Of a DNA stretch of 8,896 nt, positions 6,799 through 8,896 are shown piece after piece. Numbering within the stretch: position 1 is the stretch's first letter; each line of letters opens with the position of its first letter. The translations under genes and the position numbers were made by a program. Source of the DNA: Sulfurospirillum sp964441765 (GTDB taxonomy: Bacteria; Campylobacterota; Campylobacteria; Campylobacterales; Sulfurospirillaceae); assembly GCA_964441765.1 (NCBI GenBank), contig CAYTVI010000078.1:1-8896 (forward strand), in the 5' to 3' direction. The notes below the pieces were generated by a model. It was not told where the DNA came from. It did no database searches and saw nothing but the letters and a program-made list of their open reading frames with translations.

Positions 6799-7917
6799 AT
6801 GCGTTGCCTTTTAACATCCCTTAGCGTTGCTAGCCTTTTAGTAACATTCTCATATGCCAAAGAGATTTCAGTGGGTGTTGTTATGCCGATGAGTGGCGCA
6901 TTAGCCTCATACGGTCAAACAACCTTTGAAGGAATCCACCTAGCGCACTCTTTGCAACCCAAACTTAAAAATGGCGATACCGTCAAACTTGTTTTAGTAG
7001 ATAACAAAGGCGACAAAGTAGAATCAGCAACAGCCTCTACTCGCTTGATAACATCGGATAAAGTTGTGGGAATTTTGGGTGCCATTACGAGTACAAATAC
7101 CGCTCAGATTATTGCTATTGCGGATAAAAAACAGATTCCCGTTATCGCTCCTGTCGCAACCAATGATAGACTCACCGAAAATAGAACCTATGGAAACCGT
7201 GTCTGTTTTACAGACTCTTTTCAAGGCTCTGTCGTTGCCAACTATGCTACGCGTGATTTGAAATTTAAAACAGCTGTTGTGCTAACCGACCAAGCGCAAG
7301 TCTATTCTTTAGGGCTTTCAAAAGCCTTTAGTGAGGCATTTGTGAAAAATGGCGGTAAGGTCTTAAAAGAGATAAAAGTTAGCTCAGGCGATAAAGATTT
7401 CAAAGCGGTGGTTTCTCAGGTTAAAACACTCAATCCTGATATGATTTTCCTTCCAATTTATCACGGGGAAGCATCGATGATTACACGACAAGCCAAACAA
7501 ATAGGGCTCAATAAGCCCTTTTTATCGGGCGATAGCGTAGCCAATCCGACCTTTGTAGAACTTGGCGGTGATTCGGTTGAGGGACATATGTTTACAGACT
7601 TTTTTGACCATAGCGCACCTCCGACACAGCGTTCAAAAGATTTTATAGCTGCGTATGAGCAAAAGACAGGTAAAAAAGAGGTGAATTCATTTGTCACTTT
7701 GGGTGCTGATACGTACAATGTCTTAATCGATGCTATCAACCGTTGTTCAAGTGCAGAAGATACGGTATGTATCAATGATGAGATTAAAAAAACGACCAAT
7801 TTTGAAGGTGTTTCAGGCTTTATTTCCATCGATAAAAATGGTAACGCAACCCGTTCAGCCGTTATCAAAGAGATAAAAAATGGCAAAGCCGTTTACAAAT
7901 CTACCGTCAATCCCTAA
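6799..7917 (+). CDS. ABC transporter substrate-binding protein, branched-chain amino acid type (LivJ/K-like)
   Basis: This 372-residue secreted protein has a signal peptide (residues 1-20, cleavage likely after SYA). The mature part is a type I periplasmic binding protein of the Leu/Ile/Val receptor family (Peripla_BP_6). Typical features are the first strand and binding loop VGVVMPMSGALASYG (25-39), the ligand-site stretch GAITSTNT (94-101), IPVIAPVAT (113-121), and the second-lobe motifs NPDMIFLPIYHGEA (212-225) and GLNKPFLSGDS (236-246). C316 and C324 could form a disulfide. No lipobox cysteine is present, so it is a free periplasmic protein. Start: AGGAG with a 7-nt spacer. No livHMGF-type permease or ATPase gene adjoins it; metH follows. 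The ligand may be an amino acid, amide or small organic acid. Confidence 0.9.
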   Translation: MRCLLTSLSVASLLVTFSYAKEISVGVVMPMSGALASYGQTTFEGIHLAHSLQPKLKNGDTVKLVLVDNKGDKVESATASTRLITSDKVVGILGAITSTNTAQIIAIADKKQIPVIAPVATNDRLTENRTYGNRVCFTDSFQGSVVANYATRDLKFKTAVVLTDQAQVYSLGLSKAFSEAFVKNGGKVLKEIKVSSGDKDFKAVVSQVKTLNPDMIFLPIYHGEASMITRQAKQIGLNKPFLSGDSVANPTFVELGGDSVEGHMFTDFFDHSAPPTQRSKDFIAAYEQKTGKKEVNSFVTLGADTYNVLIDAINRCSSAEDTVCINDEIKKTTNFEGVSGFISIDKNGNATRSAVIKEIKNGKAVYKSTVNP

Positions 7918-7920
7918 TCA

Positions 7921-7930
7921 TTACATGTAA
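7921..7930. repeat. TTACATGTAA palindrome, copy 2
   Basis: This identical 10-mer begins 4 nt after the stop codon of the substrate-binding protein gene, just before the probable terminator. Its position after a stop codon parallels copy 1. Confidence 0.5.
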
Positions 7931-7934
7931 AAGT

Positions 7935-7963
7935 GGTAAAGAGGCAAAATGGGCCTTTTTACC
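7935..7963 (+). terminator. Probable terminator of the substrate-binding protein gene
   Basis: GGTAAAGAGGC (7935-7945) pairs with GCCTTTTTACC (7953-7963) over 11 bp, including one G-U pair, around a 7-nt loop. The core GGC-loop-GCC-TTTTT is typical of intrinsic terminators in which the T-run partly pairs with upstream As. It lies 17 nt after the stop codon. Confidence 0.6.
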
Positions 7964-8017
7964 CTCTCTTAGAGCCTTTTATACTCAGCTTACCAAACTT
8001 TTGATACCATATAGAGA

Positions 8018-8026
8018 TGTTATAAC
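8018..8026 (+). promoter_or_regulatory. Possible metH promoter (extended -10)
   Basis: TGTTATAAC at 8018-8026 is a TGn extension plus TATAAC, five of six matches. It would start transcription near 8033, giving a very short leader that overlaps the ribosome binding site. TTGATA at 8001 is too close (14 bp) to serve as its -35. Read-through from the gene upstream is an alternative. Confidence 0.3.
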
Positions 8027-8031
8027 ACTTT

Positions 8032-8035
8032 AGGA
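8032..8035 (+). promoter_or_regulatory. Ribosome binding site supporting the TTG start of metH
   Basis: AGGA at 8032-8035 sits 7 nt before the TTG at 8043. The in-frame TAG at 8031-8033 excludes any earlier start, and the next in-frame ATG would remove half of the IDGAMGT motif. Confidence 0.7.
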
Positions 8036-8042
8036 CTTTCAT

Positions 8043-8896
8043 TTGGCAACACTTCAAAAACTTATCAACGAGAAAATTTTAGTTATCGATGGTGCGATGG
8101 GCACACAGATACAAGCACTTAAAATCACGCCTGAACAATGGGATGGCAAGGAAGGGTGCAATGAACTGCTTAATGTCACCGCACGCGAAGAAATTTCCAA
8201 AATTCACAAGGGCTATTTACTCTCTGGTGCCGATATCATCAAGACGAACACCTTTGGGGCTTTGCCTTGGGTTTTGGAAGATTATGACATGGGTGAGCGA
8301 ACCTACGAGTTAGCCAAAGCGGGTGCAAGCATCGTAAAAGAAGCGTGTTTAGAATATGCTACGGAGCAAAAACCACGCTTTTGTGCTGCCGCTTTTGGAC
8401 CAGGAACGAAGCTTCCTTCTTTAGGGCATATTGGATATGATGAGATGTATGAGGGGTACAAAATCGCCACGCGAGGGGTTATTGATGGTGGATGTGACCT
8501 CTTTTTGATTGAAACAGCGCAAGACCCGCTTCAAATCAAAGCCGCTTTACACGCTATCCAAGATGTGCAAGAAGAGTTACATGTAAAACTTCCGATCATG
8601 GTTTCTGTGACGATAGAGCTCAGTGGTACGATGCTTATTGGAACCGATGCAACAACGATTGCGACCATCTTAGAGCCCTTTGAGCTTTTAAGTCTGGGCT
8701 TTAACTGTGGAACGGGACCTGAACAGGTTGAAAAACACGTCAAAACGTTAAGTACCGTGTGGGATAGAGCTATCAGCGTTCATGCCAACGCAGGGCTTCC
8801 TCAAAACCGTGGAGGTTACACCTTCTATCCGATGGGACCTCGCGAATTTGCAGAACTTCAAGAAAAATTTACACACATCCCAGGGGTTGCTATCTT
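8043..8896 (+). CDS. metH: Cobalamin-dependent methionine synthase, N-terminal part (cut by window end)
   Basis: The frame opens at TTG and runs to the window edge, giving 284 residues of the homocysteine-binding domain (a TIM barrel). MetH transfers a methyl group from methyltetrahydrofolate to homocysteine through cobalamin in the cytoplasm. Visible motifs are VIDGAMGTQIQ (14-24), GADIIKTNTFGA (62-73), FGPGTKLPS (118-126), LFLIETAQD (153-161), GFNCGTGPE (219-227) and HANAGLPQN (247-255). C222 corresponds to the first of three zinc-binding cysteines; the later Cys-Cys pair, and the folate, cobalamin and activation domains, would lie beyond the window. A shorter homocysteine methyltransferase cannot be excluded from this fragment, but the N-terminus fits MetH. 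The promoter is uncertain, and the 125-bp upstream gap seems too short for a cobalamin riboswitch. Confidence 0.9.
   Translation, partial: MATLQKLINEKILVIDGAMGTQIQALKITPEQWDGKEGCNELLNVTAREEISKIHKGYLLSGADIIKTNTFGALPWVLEDYDMGERTYELAKAGASIVKEACLEYATEQKPRFCAAAFGPGTKLPSLGHIGYDEMYEGYKIATRGVIDGGCDLFLIETAQDPLQIKAALHAIQDVQEELHVKLPIMVSVTIELSGTMLIGTDATTIATILEPFELLSLGFNCGTGPEQVEKHVKTLSTVWDRAISVHANAGLPQNRGGYTFYPMGPREFAELQEKFTHIPGVAI
8577..8586. repeat. TTACATGTAA palindrome, copy 3
   Basis: This identical 10-mer lies inside metH, where it encodes part of Leu-His-Val-Lys, so a purely 3'-end role for the motif is unlikely. Confidence 0.45.

Noticed and set aside
7461..7886. A 141-codon open frame on the minus strand
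   Set aside because: It is antisense to the clearly coding substrate-binding protein, lacks a sensible family resemblance and is explained by codon bias of the real gene.
7918..8042. Possible cobalamin or SAM riboswitch before metH
   Set aside because: The gap is only 125 bp, part is taken by the upstream gene's terminator, and no B12-box-like or SAM-box-like segment is visible.
1..8896. Mobile elements, CRISPR arrays, tRNA genes, toxin-antitoxin or defence genes
   Set aside because: I saw no transposase, integrase, spaced direct repeats, cloverleaf sequences or recognisable defence proteins; all long frames are assigned.

Overview
The window looks like chromosomal DNA of a Campylobacterota (epsilonproteobacterial) species. 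A free-living genus such as Sulfurospirillum is my best guess. This rests on gene content, moderately AT-rich coding sequence, TATAAT-type -10 boxes that mostly lack a -35 box, and protein style. It is inference from memory, not from a search. I see no tRNA, rRNA, CRISPR array, insertion sequence, integrase or phage gene. The window reads as ordinary core or near-core chromosome made of short, independent transcription units.

Layout. (1) Positions 8-1724, minus strand: an ammonium-acquisition operon, amt then glnK (P-II protein), closed by a clear intrinsic terminator at 8-40. (2) Positions 1725-1904: a divergent promoter region with an extended -10 for amt, a TATAAT for the plus-strand gene and a 17-nt palindrome between them. 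(3) Positions 1905-3836, plus strand: a membrane-anchored phosphoglycerol transferase of the OpgB/MdoB type. (4) Positions 3840-5354, minus strand: a two-gene exporter operon, a LysE/RhtB-family exporter followed 6 bp later by an EamA-type DMT exporter. It converges on opgB with only 3 bp between the stop codons. (5) Positions 5507-6688, plus strand: a soluble chemoreceptor whose N-terminal half is an alpha/beta domain I cannot assign with confidence. (6) Positions 6799-7917, plus strand: a secreted branched-chain-amino-acid-type substrate-binding protein with the best promoter of the window (TTGACA, 17 nt, extended TAGAAT). No permease or ATPase gene lies beside it. (7) Positions 8043 to the window edge, plus strand: the start of metH (cobalamin-dependent methionine synthase), which begins at a TTG codon and is cut by the window end.

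How the genes relate. Amt and GlnK form the classical ammonium channel and its 2-oxoglutarate/ATP-sensing plug. The two exporters probably work together on small metabolites or amino acids; in E. coli, EamA and an RhtB-family protein (EamB) both export cysteine and O-acetylserine. The remaining genes appear to be single-gene units without an obvious shared pathway. I found no convincing new multi-gene system. The items most worth a second look are the chemoreceptor's sensor domain, the isolated opgB, and a 10-bp palindrome (TTACATGTAA) that occurs three times.
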